In this document: piece after piece, positions 15,701 to 24,247 of the stretch
How the letters are laid out: every line of letters begins with the position of its first letter
Position numbering within the stretch: position 1 is the stretch's first letter
DNA from: a virus
DNA: 64,000 nucleotides
Virus record (IMG/VR): IMGVR_UViG_3300036766_000194
Span: 235,876-299,875 of that record
Reading direction: 5' to 3' (one strand)
Position numbers and translations under genes: made by a program
Notes under the pieces: generated by a model
Seen by the model: the letters and a program-made list of their open reading frames with translations, nothing else
What the model was told of the DNA's origin: nothing
The model's database searches: none

Positions 15701-18185
15701 TTGTTATGGCAAGATCCGTTCCTGTGCTCAATAACATGTAGGCAAAAGCAGAGTTTCCTCCGCTATCTGTAACTTCTACTTCCACCGGACGATTTGTAAA
15801 TGATGTTCCCGAATAAACTCCAGATATAGTAGCCGTAACTCCCTGATTAGAAGAGTCAGCCGTGAGAACTAATCCAGCAGGAAGAGAATTAGGGGAAGCT
15901 GGGGGAATCTGCCAAGAAAAGGGAGCAGTTCCAGGACCCACCGCACGTAAAACTCCTTGATAAGCCACCCCGACATTAATTGTCCCCACGCCTGAGGTGT
16001 CTATCTGAAGCCCTGTTGAAGACCCTATTTGAAGAGTAAAGGTTCCGGTAGCAACAGTTGGAACAGCATCCTTAACCTTCATGGTTAAGGTTTGACTATA
16101 TGAAGTTGCTGAAGTTATTCCTGAAAACACTCCAGTACTTGAATTAAAAGAAATTCCAGAAGGCAGTGTCCAAGTAGCCGAAGGAGGCGTGAGACCATCA
16201 TCAGACCAAGTGTAGGGGGATGTTCCTCCTAAAGCAGACATAGAAAAGCTGTATGGCTGTCCCGGTACAATAATAGGAAGAATTGTTGTTGTAATGCGCA
16301 AAGTGTTGTTAACATTCACATTAAGAACAGCACTTGTGGAGTTACCCACAGAGTCCGTCAACACAAAGGTGTCATTATGATTAGTTCCATTAACTGCTGT
16401 AGTAGTCCCACTAAAATTTCCTGTACTGGAAAGAGTTATCCCAGTAAAAGCGGGAGATTCATTATTAGTTCCTCCCGGCCACTGAGAAGAAGACCATGTA
16501 TAAGGAGGAACGCCACCAAATCCCTGTAATGAAAAACCATACGATTGCCCTGTAACTATAGAAGCTATTTGTTGTGTTAAAATAACTAGGGGAGGTACAT
16601 AATTAGACGTGAATCTCTTATACAAATAAGCCTGCTGACCATTTGTGTTTGTAACTTGAAACCAGACATCAAAATACCCCGATTCAGTGGGAGTTCCTGC
16701 AACAGAAGAATTTCCAGTAGAAGCAATTTTAACCACACCATTGGGCGCATTTATAGTCGTGTCTACATATGCTTTAAGACCTGTGGGTAGAACTCCTTTA
16801 ACAACAGAAACGGAAGCCAACGGAGAAGGAGAATTACTGCTTATACAATTTGTGGAGGCTGTTGCCGTAGGATAAGGAGTTTGAATTTTGGCATCAACTA
16901 GGTTATCTGACAAAGTAAATTGAGAAGTAAAAATAGTCCAATTTATCGTTACGGTGCCATGAACAAGATTCTGTGAGTCAATATACTCTATAATAGAAGG
17001 AGTTGTTTGTCCTCCCGCAACAGTTCCATACAATAGACTAGTGTTAGCATCTAAAGAAATACCTGCGGGAAGTGTAGACCCGATCTGAACTCGAGCAGAA
17101 TAATTTACATTCTTTGATATGTTAGGAGAATTAAAATAGGGCTTTAAAGGATTCAAACCTATAGAATCTCCCACGATATATGGCTTAGGATAAGCTGTAA
17201 ATGAAAAACCCGAAGCTGTAGAATTCTCTGATAACAAAGTGTATTCACGAGAAACAGTAGCTACTTGAGTGGTTCCCTGTAATATGGGAAGAGGAATTCT
17301 AAGTTCTGAATTCCTAAAAGAAGTGGGTGGTCCTTGAACTTTCACAATTTTGTTGACTGAATCAACAGAAACTGTAAGCCCGTTACTAGGAGAAGATAGT
17401 GTAGGTGTTCCTAATGAAAAACCCTGGAAGTCTCCCAATACAGGGAACACTATAGCCAGGTTATCATTAGGACCCCAGTAATGATCAAAATATGCTTGAG
17501 AAACATGGATGCTACTTACTGGCTGTTTTGCTTGATAATAAAAAGACCCCGAAGCGGAGACAGGTGTAGGGGAACTATCTTTTATGGTAGCTGAAAAATT
17601 ATGTGTCCCCAGTGAACTGGTAGGTACATTTACGAGGGTTTCTAACTGTCCGTCAACGAGTGAAAATACAGTAGAAGAATTGATGCTATACGTAACCACC
17701 GTAGACACAGAATTACCTATACTATCAACCGCATTCAATCCCACGGTAAAGGAACCGTAACTTGTTAAAGTAAAATGTAACGTATTGTTTGAATCAATTG
17801 TAGGACTTGGAACAGTTGTTACGCTAGAAATTATAGACCAGGTGACATACCCGCTTCCTCCATTAGAAACAAGAGGAATAGAAAAAATTGCTGGAAAAGA
17901 ACTCGGAGCAAAAGATTGGCTGTTATTGAGAATACTAAAAATTGTGGGATCATCTACAACTACGTTTATCGTCAAAAAAGAAACATTCGTTGCAAAATCA
18001 ATAACCTTTAATCTTATAGAATATGTCCCCGAATTAACCGCAGTGGCATCAAGAAACATAGTCTGATTTGTATTGTCTAGGTTAATAGTTCCTGGAAATG
18101 TAGTAGAAATACCCGGAACCGTCTGATACAGATAAGGTGGTGTTCCTCCCACAGAAGTTATAGGTACTGTAATCGTAGTCGGCAT
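12795..18185 (-). CDS. Giant Ig-like tail adhesin with C-terminal Hint domain (1796 aa)
   Basis: The protein is a chain of beta-sandwich repeats of the putative-Ig (He_PIG, cadherin-like) type. At least five units show the GGxxPYTW signature (for example TATGGTSPYTWSISPL and SALGGTSPYTWSDDG), followed by LPSGL and SGT turns. A different module near residues 1370-1590 (containing DTRGNVWT and STGTYNPTWTGSSF) recurs in two other tail proteins. A polyglycine linker then leads to a Hint-like domain from C1642 to the end. Such proteins project from the tail and bind carbohydrate or protein on the cell surface. There is no signal peptide; it is assembled as a virion part. The adhesion role is inferred from domain type. 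Confidence 0.8.
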   Translation of the reverse strand: MPTTITVPITSVGGTPPYLYQTVPGISTTFPGTINLDNTNQTMFLDATAVNSGTYSIRLKVIDFATNVSFLTINVVVDDPTIFSILNNSQSFAPSSFPAIFSIPLVSNGGSGYVTWSIISSVTTVPSPTIDSNNTLHFTLTSYGSFTVGLNAVDSIGNSVSTVVTYSINSSTVFSLVDGQLETLVNVPTSSLGTHNFSATIKDSSPTPVSASGSFYYQAKQPVSSIHVSQAYFDHYWGPNDNLAIVFPVLGDFQGFSLGTPTLSSPSNGLTVSVDSVNKIVKVQGPPTSFRNSELRIPLPILQGTTQVATVSREYTLLSENSTASGFSFTAYPKPYIVGDSIGLNPLKPYFNSPNISKNVNYSARVQIGSTLPAGISLDANTSLLYGTVAGGQTTPSIIEYIDSQNLVHGTVTINWTIFTSQFTLSDNLVDAKIQTPYPTATASTNCISSNSPSPLASVSVVKGVLPTGLKAYVDTTINAPNGVVKIASTGNSSVAGTPTESGYFDVWFQVTNTNGQQAYLYKRFTSNYVPPLVILTQQIASIVTGQSYGFSLQGFGGVPPYTWSSSQWPGGTNNESPAFTGITLSSTGNFSGTTTAVNGTNHNDTFVLTDSVGNSTSAVLNVNVNNTLRITTTILPIIVPGQPYSFSMSALGGTSPYTWSDDGLTPPSATWTLPSGISFNSSTGVFSGITSATSYSQTLTMKVKDAVPTVATGTFTLQIGSSTGLQIDTSGVGTINVGVAYQGVLRAVGPGTAPFSWQIPPASPNSLPAGLVLTADSSNQGVTATISGVYSGTSFTNRPVEVEVTDSGGNSAFAYMLLSTGTDLAITTASLPSGIINTSYTTTLAASGGVAPYTFSTSSILPGSLSLTSAGVLSGNTGGSAFNAGIVFNCTDSATNSAPSKTLNLLIQASTLTITTASLPSITAGSVYGTTLTATGGTSPYTWSISPLSSTTLPSGLTLSPSTGVVSGTTTQVGTRSVTFRVTDNIGAYYDKTLSVTVTTGVVLKTGLDYTNGLVTNSLGYVSNGNVGSVNPRPNLSFYVIASGVLSTQTSQITAQLGGLTGATATVLSITSGVATIQITGPFQNGTLGSNNLTVTITDQGVTVSATFTWTVYINPALRLAPGTGFFPTLSVQYGGTGQSYIPVLENTSGYIYIYNDPSLNIFSFQTYNGFAVDKTTVLQNYPTGVLGLSANNTEWNGRLAFAYSGGNSQFGYNGAAIDANVVSTSLVLADADIAWYQDSNKSLDIYVGSGVSNGAITGTVYGVQAIATQVNYLLDPHLASDVSVSPLTIIGDGTQKTFTISLIKPLPPLQSNTIATIIWGGTVLTTNSITPIYSNGIPATSTTYSFNVIQFKTGYVENGSPGTLSVTLNSATTSGNQLMVTGTFFDYAGPGTLISPTISDTRGNVWTRQVGYVDPSSEWCNFIWTAPITSAGTTTITLSVTGTQFNSLIGVIANEVSGLLVPVSVDVQGHFTGSTTSTFGTGSVTTSNANDVVVSVIDMGGAAPSGYTNLGTVNIPAGVIPASTVQAAYLKVSSTGTYNPTWTGSSFNGSGITAAFKLNPVTATVPNYSGISGYTVQATPPVISTASSSTLNLTLHGVITYLSGDSFVTSDVTYMNNVNVATVSLTVPAAPSSGGGGGGCPTLDMFVQEGVVVSSVAVGSLLDCLTGETISINSSVDKFPVEWTGTSEEVCYLIVAENGAEVELSGSTPIPTLESLKALEDNRVTPLTVEEVFDKMGSASVLTDIEGKLEWSFAKFTCIGKKQVARLYVGGRNYAAGRDAKKRVFSHNLLLTVK
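12798..13262 (-). other. Hint (hedgehog/intein-like) domain at C-terminus of adhesin
   Basis: The last 155 residues begin with Cys after a polyglycine run (GGGGGGCPTLDM), which fits intein block A. A middle STPIPT resembles block B (TPxH, but the His is Pro). The end has FSHNLLLTVK, matching the HN of block G. Polyglycine followed by a Hint domain at the end of phage tail proteins is a pattern I recognise. The domain could self-cleave or form an ester or amide at the Gly-Cys junction. The lost block B His and the missing C-terminal nucleophile argue against protein splicing. Confidence 0.6.
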
Positions 18186-18231
18186 TAGGGTGTCCTACTG
18201 AGTATTTCTGTATTTTCAATGTGTATAATCA

Positions 18232-21200
18232 TTAGGATATAACCACGTTCACATCACCACTTCCCGTGCTTGTAATTCCCTGAGAATCAATGACTTGGTA
18301 ACTAACACCTATCGTATAAGATCCTGCTAATCCAGATGTGCTAATAAACGGTACTGAAAAACTTCCCGAAGTCTGCAAAGAAGAATTTACATCATTGACC
18401 GAAGAATTCGCCAAATTGGTATTTATGGATATAACACGACTAGTTGGAGAAACAGTGACTTTTCCAGTCAGACCTCCCGGTATGGTAACTGATGTTACGT
18501 TATACTGAACGGGAAGGTGTGCTAATTGGACCGTTACTCCTGCTACAGGAAGAGTCAATGAATATACTCCCGGAGTTGACGCAGCAACTATACTCCAGGA
18601 TTGCGCATTGTATAGAACCGTTATAGTTGTTTCTGCTTTAATCTGAACTGTTATGACGCCGGAAGTGGTTGATGTTTGAGGACTTACTTCCGTATCGGTA
18701 ACTGTCATATTAGAAGAACAAACATATGTTCCCCCAGGAGAAAATTGATTAACTGTGATTCCTAATTGAGCATTAGAAGAGTTATTATTTTGAGGAACAA
18801 ATCTAGCATCACTTTCTCCTGTTATGTTTATGCTGTAAGGTTGATTACCTCCAACAACAGAGACAGGAGCCGCAAAAGATGCTGTAGCTGCATATTCACT
18901 TACCACAGCTGTTATGTTAGTTCCAGTTGCCACCAATGTGGGATAGACAACAGATATGATAGATAATCCGGCTATAGGATTAGCCGTTGTGTGCCCAATA
19001 GTATCAGTTCCTACAGTATTGTTCTTATAATCATAGGCCATATTGAAACCGTCAAAAGTTAGGTTAGTAACTTGAGTTGTGGGCTGACCACCGTTAAGTG
19101 TCCCTGGCGCTCCAACAGTTCCCGGAGGCGGAGATCCTACACTTGTTAAGAGAGGAAGGTCAGAGTCATTGGGTTGATATCCTATGTAGGCAACATTTAG
19201 GATTGCGTTGTTATTTACGGAACGATAAGAAACTCCTACAACAGCTGAGGTGGGGAATCCAACCATAGTTGCGCTACGTGCTTTTATTTGAAGAGAGAAA
19301 GATTGCGAAGCTGTTGTCCCGAATGAAGCAGAAGTAGCCGTCACAACAACACTATTAATACCAGTTACCGTGGGTGTTCCTTGTAGATACGCTCGTGTTC
19401 CCGTAGCCCCTGTTAAAGTTACGCCTGTGGGAAGACCTGTGGCAGTCCAGTTAGCTACCAAATCCGACTGAACATAGTAGGTGCTTGCTGGAATAGAACG
19501 ACCTGCGTACATATATGCAGGTAAATTATTGTTCAATATGTGGATAGGTTGTTGAACGGACTTGTTAATTGTGACACTGATAGTGGTGTCAGTGGTGGAC
19601 TGAATGCTATTAGAATCTGTAGCTCGTACAACAACTTGATATGTTCCTGTTTGTTGAGTAGAAGAAGTGAAATAAATTGTGTTATCGGCTCCTGTGGTTA
19701 AGGAGATGTTAGGTAAGGTGGTCCCACTTCGTACCTGGAATGTATATGGACCAGTTCCTCCCTCTGCTACAAGAGGATAAATCCAACTAGGAGTGGTTGC
19801 CAAGTCAATCGTAAAAGCGGAAGAGTATATAATAGAAACTACCGCAGCATTGGTTGGAGAAGGAAATGTACCTGAAGCCTCCACCGTTATAGATTCACGC
19901 TTAACAGCAGTTGCTGTAACGGATAGAGAAGACTGAACAATGCTTGTAAATTGTGCTAGAACAGAAGTGGACCCTACATCTCCTGCTGCAGGTGTAGAAC
20001 CTCCTGTTTGATTTATAAATACAATTCCAGGAGCAGGACGAGTAAGTGTTCCACTAGGAGCAGCTACACTCATCCAAGCAGGGAGAGATCCTTGTAGAAG
20101 GCTGAAAGTAGCACCTCCGTCACCTGCTGTACTTGTTATCGTAGCGTTACAATAGGGACTACCGCTCTGGTATAAAGCAAATCCATAGAATTGACTTGCC
20201 CCTGGTATGTAAGCAGAACCCACAACAGAGTCAGGTAGAACTCCCCCAGAAATTTGAGTAATTGTCCATGCTGCGGGGTTGGTTCCAGGAACAGTGACCA
20301 CAACGGGGTATATGGTGTAAGTTGTAGAATTTTGCGCTTGAACCGTAACTTGGATAAGTTTTGTGGTAACGTGTCCCACCGCATCAACGGCCTTGATGCC
20401 TACTTGATAGGTTCCATTAGCTTCTGGGATGCCTATGACTTCCGTTCCATAAACACCCACACCTAGCAAGGTGTTTGTGGCAGTAAGATCTAAAGAATAT
20501 TGAATTGGAAGAACACCCCCGGTAGAACTTATCGGGAAGGTTATAGCAACCCCAATTCCCGGAGTAGGCCAACCAGTTGGAGCTTGAGGATAGAAAGACT
20601 GATTTCCTGTCGTGATGATTAGAGTAGGAGGAGCAACTCCAACCACAGTAACCGCAGAAGGGTTGACTATTTGAAGTCCGCTGCCAATAATCCCATCATC
20701 TGTGAAAGCTGTCAGTGTGTAGGGAGACTTACCACCAAAAACAGGTACTGATAATTTAAACTGATCTGATGCATATACCGTTGATTGACTTACTACCCCA
20801 AATCCTAAATCAGCTGGACTTAGAGCCACAGTAAACACCTTAGAAACTCTAGCTCCAATAGCATCTGAAACCTGTATTGTTCCACTGTAGGTTAGATTGA
20901 AGTCGGTGGTGCTGTTGTACGTTACTGGGATACCGTGTAGCAAACCTGTGGAAGAATCAATCATTATTCCCAGAGGCAATGCTCCCGATACGATAGCCCA
21001 AGCATAAGGAGGAAGACCTCCAGTGTTAGTCATTTGAACACTGTAAGGAGTGTTGACCTTAGCTGCTGGTAGAGAAGAAGTTGTAATCACCAAATCAGTT
21101 TGAACTGAGAAAGGAAAAGAAGCACTGGCAATTGAGCCGTTAGCATCTGCTACAGAAAAATTGACAGTGAAATTTCCTAAAGCTAAAGGAGTTCCGCTTA

Positions 21201-24200
21201 AAGTACCGTCAATACTTAAAGTTAAACCAGAAGGCAAAGAAAAGTCAGTGTACCAAGAATAGGGGGGGTTCCCACTGATTGCCTGAAGTTTAAATTCCGT
21301 CATAGGTTTACCCACAATAACGGTGGGTAAGGTTACGGTACTTATCTTTACCGTACTGGTTTGAAGAATAGCCCCTGGAGAAAGAAGATCAGGGAGATTT
21401 AATAATTCCTTTGAAAGAGGACGGCCTTGTAAAGGAAACACGTCCAATGCCATAGTATCTAAGAGAGACGAAGCATTATTAAAACGTGAAGTAGCAACTA
21501 ATAGTTTAAGTTCATTTGTTACCGTATCACGGACCAGGCTGCGAGAAGCAACTTCCCAAGGTTCCGGTTTAACAAGAGCAGCCGTGGCATCCACTATTTC
21601 GAACCCTTGATCACCAGAAATACCCAGGGTGCCTGTTAGGTCTCCTGCTCCTGTTTGCGCCGTACTAAACTGTTGATTCGTAACGAATAGAGACAACACA
21701 TAGGTTCGACGCAGTTTAACCGGAGGATTACTATTGCTAAAGTCGTTTTGAGAAGTGATTGTAACTGTCTGAGTACCTGGAGTACTGAAAGATTTAGCAA
21801 ATGAACGAACAGATAAAGGTACAAATCCAGTGGTTGTATTGTCTTGGTAAGTTACACTCCAAGAGTCTGCTCCTGCATAAGCGGGGTTCAAAGAAATAAC
21901 TACAGGTTGCCCAAGCATTGTGGTCGCTATAGACAGACTAACCGAACTAGATGTTAATTCGGTAGGAAATTTATGACTTTGATCCCACGGAGCAGAATTC
22001 GTTGCTAAAGAAGGATTAGTAGTCAGGGCCGTCATATTGACGGCATAGTCACCCGAAGCTAACACCGTTTCATAGATTCTATTAGAAAGAGTAGAACCAG
22101 GGAATTCTAGACCTGTAGGCAAACTACCATTCAAAGTCTGTAATTGAGGAGTTCCTCCTGGAATCTTAGTTAGATAAATGTCCCAGGCTCTATAGGCAGT
22201 GTATCCACCACTTACCACATAAGGCTGCCAATTCAAGGTCAGATTGTAGCCGCTATCAAGGGTACCAATTGTGAGAGATCCTAACAATTGAGAACTTGCT
22301 TGTATAGAACTGGACAGTACGATTATAGGAAGACTGTAAGAAGTTCCATAATAAGAAGATCCGTAAACAGATATAACAGAAGTAGTAGGTTGAGAGGTTG
22401 CTGCCTGAGTTACTCCTAGAACGTTTCTAGATCCGCTAGAAGAGGTGCTCTGTAGGAACTTGAGGGTAACTGGCGTACCTGTTAAACTCCACTGTATGTT
22501 ATAGTTTGTGTTGTCTGGTTCCGATGCTGGGTTCACAGCCACTCCAACAACGGTAGGAGTGGTGATCATTAAAGGCGCGGCATTTTGAGTAACTGTCAAC
22601 GTAACTAACCCACTTTGACTAGGAGCATATCCGGTACTGGAGGCATATACATGAAAAGTATAAGTCCCTGCCGTCAAAGCATTTCCAATAATCTGGTTAC
22701 TGGAAATAAACACTCCATCCGGTGCTCCAATCAAAGAGTATGTTGCAGAAATTGGGCTAGCCGTAACCACATCAGTGGAAGTTAGAGTTACAGGAGTCAT
22801 TGTGGCTCCTGTTTGAGTGCTTATGGGGATGGCAGAACCCCCGTTAATTACCAGTGTTCTCTTGCCATAACTACGCACGGTTGCTTCGGCAAAACCTGTG
22901 CGAGTTGTTGGGCTACCGTTATTTGCTGAAATCTTTATTCCCCATTTTTGACTAGGATCCGCCGTAACTGGGATGACAACGGGAATAGTGGCGGTCAGAC
23001 TGGAAGATGTTAAACTGTAAGGACCCAACGCCGATAAACCCGCTTCAAGACTACTTCCCGTCTCGGATGTTATAGCAAGAGTAAATGTTTCAGCATTAAA
23101 TTCCCCCGCAGCGACGGCTGAAACAACTACGTTAACCGTATCCCCAGCATAGCCTTGATATAATCCTGCCCCTCCGGGAGCAGTGCTCAATTGTAGTTTT
23201 ATGGCATTTGTAGCTGCCCAAGTGGTACTACCTGTGGAAGTTTGAAAGGATCCCAGAGTCTTTGTAGCATAGACTGTATGAGGAACAGCTTGATCCGATA
23301 CCGTGAGAGTAAAAGTTACCGATCCTCCCCCAGACGGAGTCCATTGTGAAGAAACTAATCCTGTACTGGTTACGTTACCCGATGCCCCTGTAAAACTTCC
23401 TGTAGCAGTTCCTGACATGACCCACAAATACTGAAGAGACTTGTTTTGACCTTGTAGATAATTTACCGCAAAATCCAACTGAAATCTAGAATTAGCGTTG
23501 TCATAATAAACGTCAGCTATCACATCGATAGTTCCAACTTTACTGGTCAAAGAAGAAACTTGGAAAGTTTTAGTGAAAGCACGATCGGGAGAATCATAAA
23601 ATGACCCTGGACGATAGGCTGAAAGTGTCAAAGGCGCTGATACCGGAGTTACGAGTTGTAACCCCCCCGAAACAGTTGTCATGCTGGTCGGAGAAGGGTC
23701 GTTAACATGTAAAATTGCTGTGGTACCATCTTTATCAATGAAATTCAAACCAGAAGGCAGACTAACCGGAGGGATAAAATTCACTCCACTAACAATAGTA
23801 CCATTAAGACCCACACCTACAATGGTCGTATCAGTTACCGTGGAATCATAACTTGGTATGATAAGAGTAGTGAGATCTGATGAGGATTCTTTGATGTAAA
23901 AAGGTTCTTTTACTTCCAGAAGAATGGGGAAATAAAGGGTGGTTACACCATCAGTAGCTGTTACATAAAATTCAAAAGGATCAGTTCCAGGGAGAGCACT
24001 AGAAAAGGATAGAGTAAGAATACTTCCAGTAGAATCTACAGCACTGGTTAAAAAACTAGGTGCAGACGGGGAAACAGTGTATACCGTAGTCCCTGCCGCG
24101 CCCGAAGCTGTTAGAGTTCCTAGTATTCCTGACGACAGAGAAGCGACACGAACGGATAGTCCCGGTATCCCAGCAGTTTGAACCAAAATCATTACGTTGT

Positions 24201-24240
24201 TTGTTTTTGCAACAAAATTGGGTTGTAGTGATAGACTCAT
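18232..24240 (-). CDS. Giant Ig-like tail protein (2002 aa)
   Basis: This is the largest protein in the window, again built of He_PIG/cadherin-like beta sandwiches; typical signatures are GNPPYSWYTDFSLPSGL and TGGLPPYAWAIVSGALP. A repeated phrase of the form I-T-T-x-x-L-P appears before several units. Composition is dominated by Ser, Thr, Gly and Val with few charges, as in extended fibres. It lies 46 bases upstream of the other Ig-like gene, and the two are probably paralogues; it lacks the Hint tail. It likely forms a whisker or side fibre binding the cell envelope or polysaccharide. No trimeric coiled coil or receptor-binding tip is evident. Confidence 0.75.
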   Translation of the reverse strand: MSLSLQPNFVAKTNNVMILVQTAGIPGLSVRVASLSSGILGTLTASGAAGTTVYTVSPSAPSFLTSAVDSTGSILTLSFSSALPGTDPFEFYVTATDGVTTLYFPILLEVKEPFYIKESSSDLTTLIIPSYDSTVTDTTIVGVGLNGTIVSGVNFIPPVSLPSGLNFIDKDGTTAILHVNDPSPTSMTTVSGGLQLVTPVSAPLTLSAYRPGSFYDSPDRAFTKTFQVSSLTSKVGTIDVIADVYYDNANSRFQLDFAVNYLQGQNKSLQYLWVMSGTATGSFTGASGNVTSTGLVSSQWTPSGGGSVTFTLTVSDQAVPHTVYATKTLGSFQTSTGSTTWAATNAIKLQLSTAPGGAGLYQGYAGDTVNVVVSAVAAGEFNAETFTLAITSETGSSLEAGLSALGPYSLTSSSLTATIPVVIPVTADPSQKWGIKISANNGSPTTRTGFAEATVRSYGKRTLVINGGSAIPISTQTGATMTPVTLTSTDVVTASPISATYSLIGAPDGVFISSNQIIGNALTAGTYTFHVYASSTGYAPSQSGLVTLTVTQNAAPLMITTPTVVGVAVNPASEPDNTNYNIQWSLTGTPVTLKFLQSTSSSGSRNVLGVTQAATSQPTTSVISVYGSSYYGTSYSLPIIVLSSSIQASSQLLGSLTIGTLDSGYNLTLNWQPYVVSGGYTAYRAWDIYLTKIPGGTPQLQTLNGSLPTGLEFPGSTLSNRIYETVLASGDYAVNMTALTTNPSLATNSAPWDQSHKFPTELTSSSVSLSIATTMLGQPVVISLNPAYAGADSWSVTYQDNTTTGFVPLSVRSFAKSFSTPGTQTVTITSQNDFSNSNPPVKLRRTYVLSLFVTNQQFSTAQTGAGDLTGTLGISGDQGFEIVDATAALVKPEPWEVASRSLVRDTVTNELKLLVATSRFNNASSLLDTMALDVFPLQGRPLSKELLNLPDLLSPGAILQTSTVKISTVTLPTVIVGKPMTEFKLQAISGNPPYSWYTDFSLPSGLTLSIDGTLSGTPLALGNFTVNFSVADANGSIASASFPFSVQTDLVITTSSLPAAKVNTPYSVQMTNTGGLPPYAWAIVSGALPLGIMIDSSTGLLHGIPVTYNSTTDFNLTYSGTIQVSDAIGARVSKVFTVALSPADLGFGVVSQSTVYASDQFKLSVPVFGGKSPYTLTAFTDDGIIGSGLQIVNPSAVTVVGVAPPTLIITTGNQSFYPQAPTGWPTPGIGVAITFPISSTGGVLPIQYSLDLTATNTLLGVGVYGTEVIGIPEANGTYQVGIKAVDAVGHVTTKLIQVTVQAQNSTTYTIYPVVVTVPGTNPAAWTITQISGGVLPDSVVGSAYIPGASQFYGFALYQSGSPYCNATITSTAGDGGATFSLLQGSLPAWMSVAAPSGTLTRPAPGIVFINQTGGSTPAAGDVGSTSVLAQFTSIVQSSLSVTATAVKRESITVEASGTFPSPTNAAVVSIIYSSAFTIDLATTPSWIYPLVAEGGTGPYTFQVRSGTTLPNISLTTGADNTIYFTSSTQQTGTYQVVVRATDSNSIQSTTDTTISVTINKSVQQPIHILNNNLPAYMYAGRSIPASTYYVQSDLVANWTATGLPTGVTLTGATGTRAYLQGTPTVTGINSVVVTATSASFGTTASQSFSLQIKARSATMVGFPTSAVVGVSYRSVNNNAILNVAYIGYQPNDSDLPLLTSVGSPPPGTVGAPGTLNGGQPTTQVTNLTFDGFNMAYDYKNNTVGTDTIGHTTANPIAGLSIISVVYPTLVATGTNITAVVSEYAATASFAAPVSVVGGNQPYSINITGESDARFVPQNNNSSNAQLGITVNQFSPGGTYVCSSNMTVTDTEVSPQTSTTSGVITVQIKAETTITVLYNAQSWSIVAASTPGVYSLTLPVAGVTVQLAHLPVQYNVTSVTIPGGLTGKVTVSPTSRVISINTNLANSSVNDVNSSLQTSGSFSVPFISTSGLAGSYTIGVSYQVIDSQGITSTGSGDVNVVIS

Positions 24241-24247
24241 CTTTATC

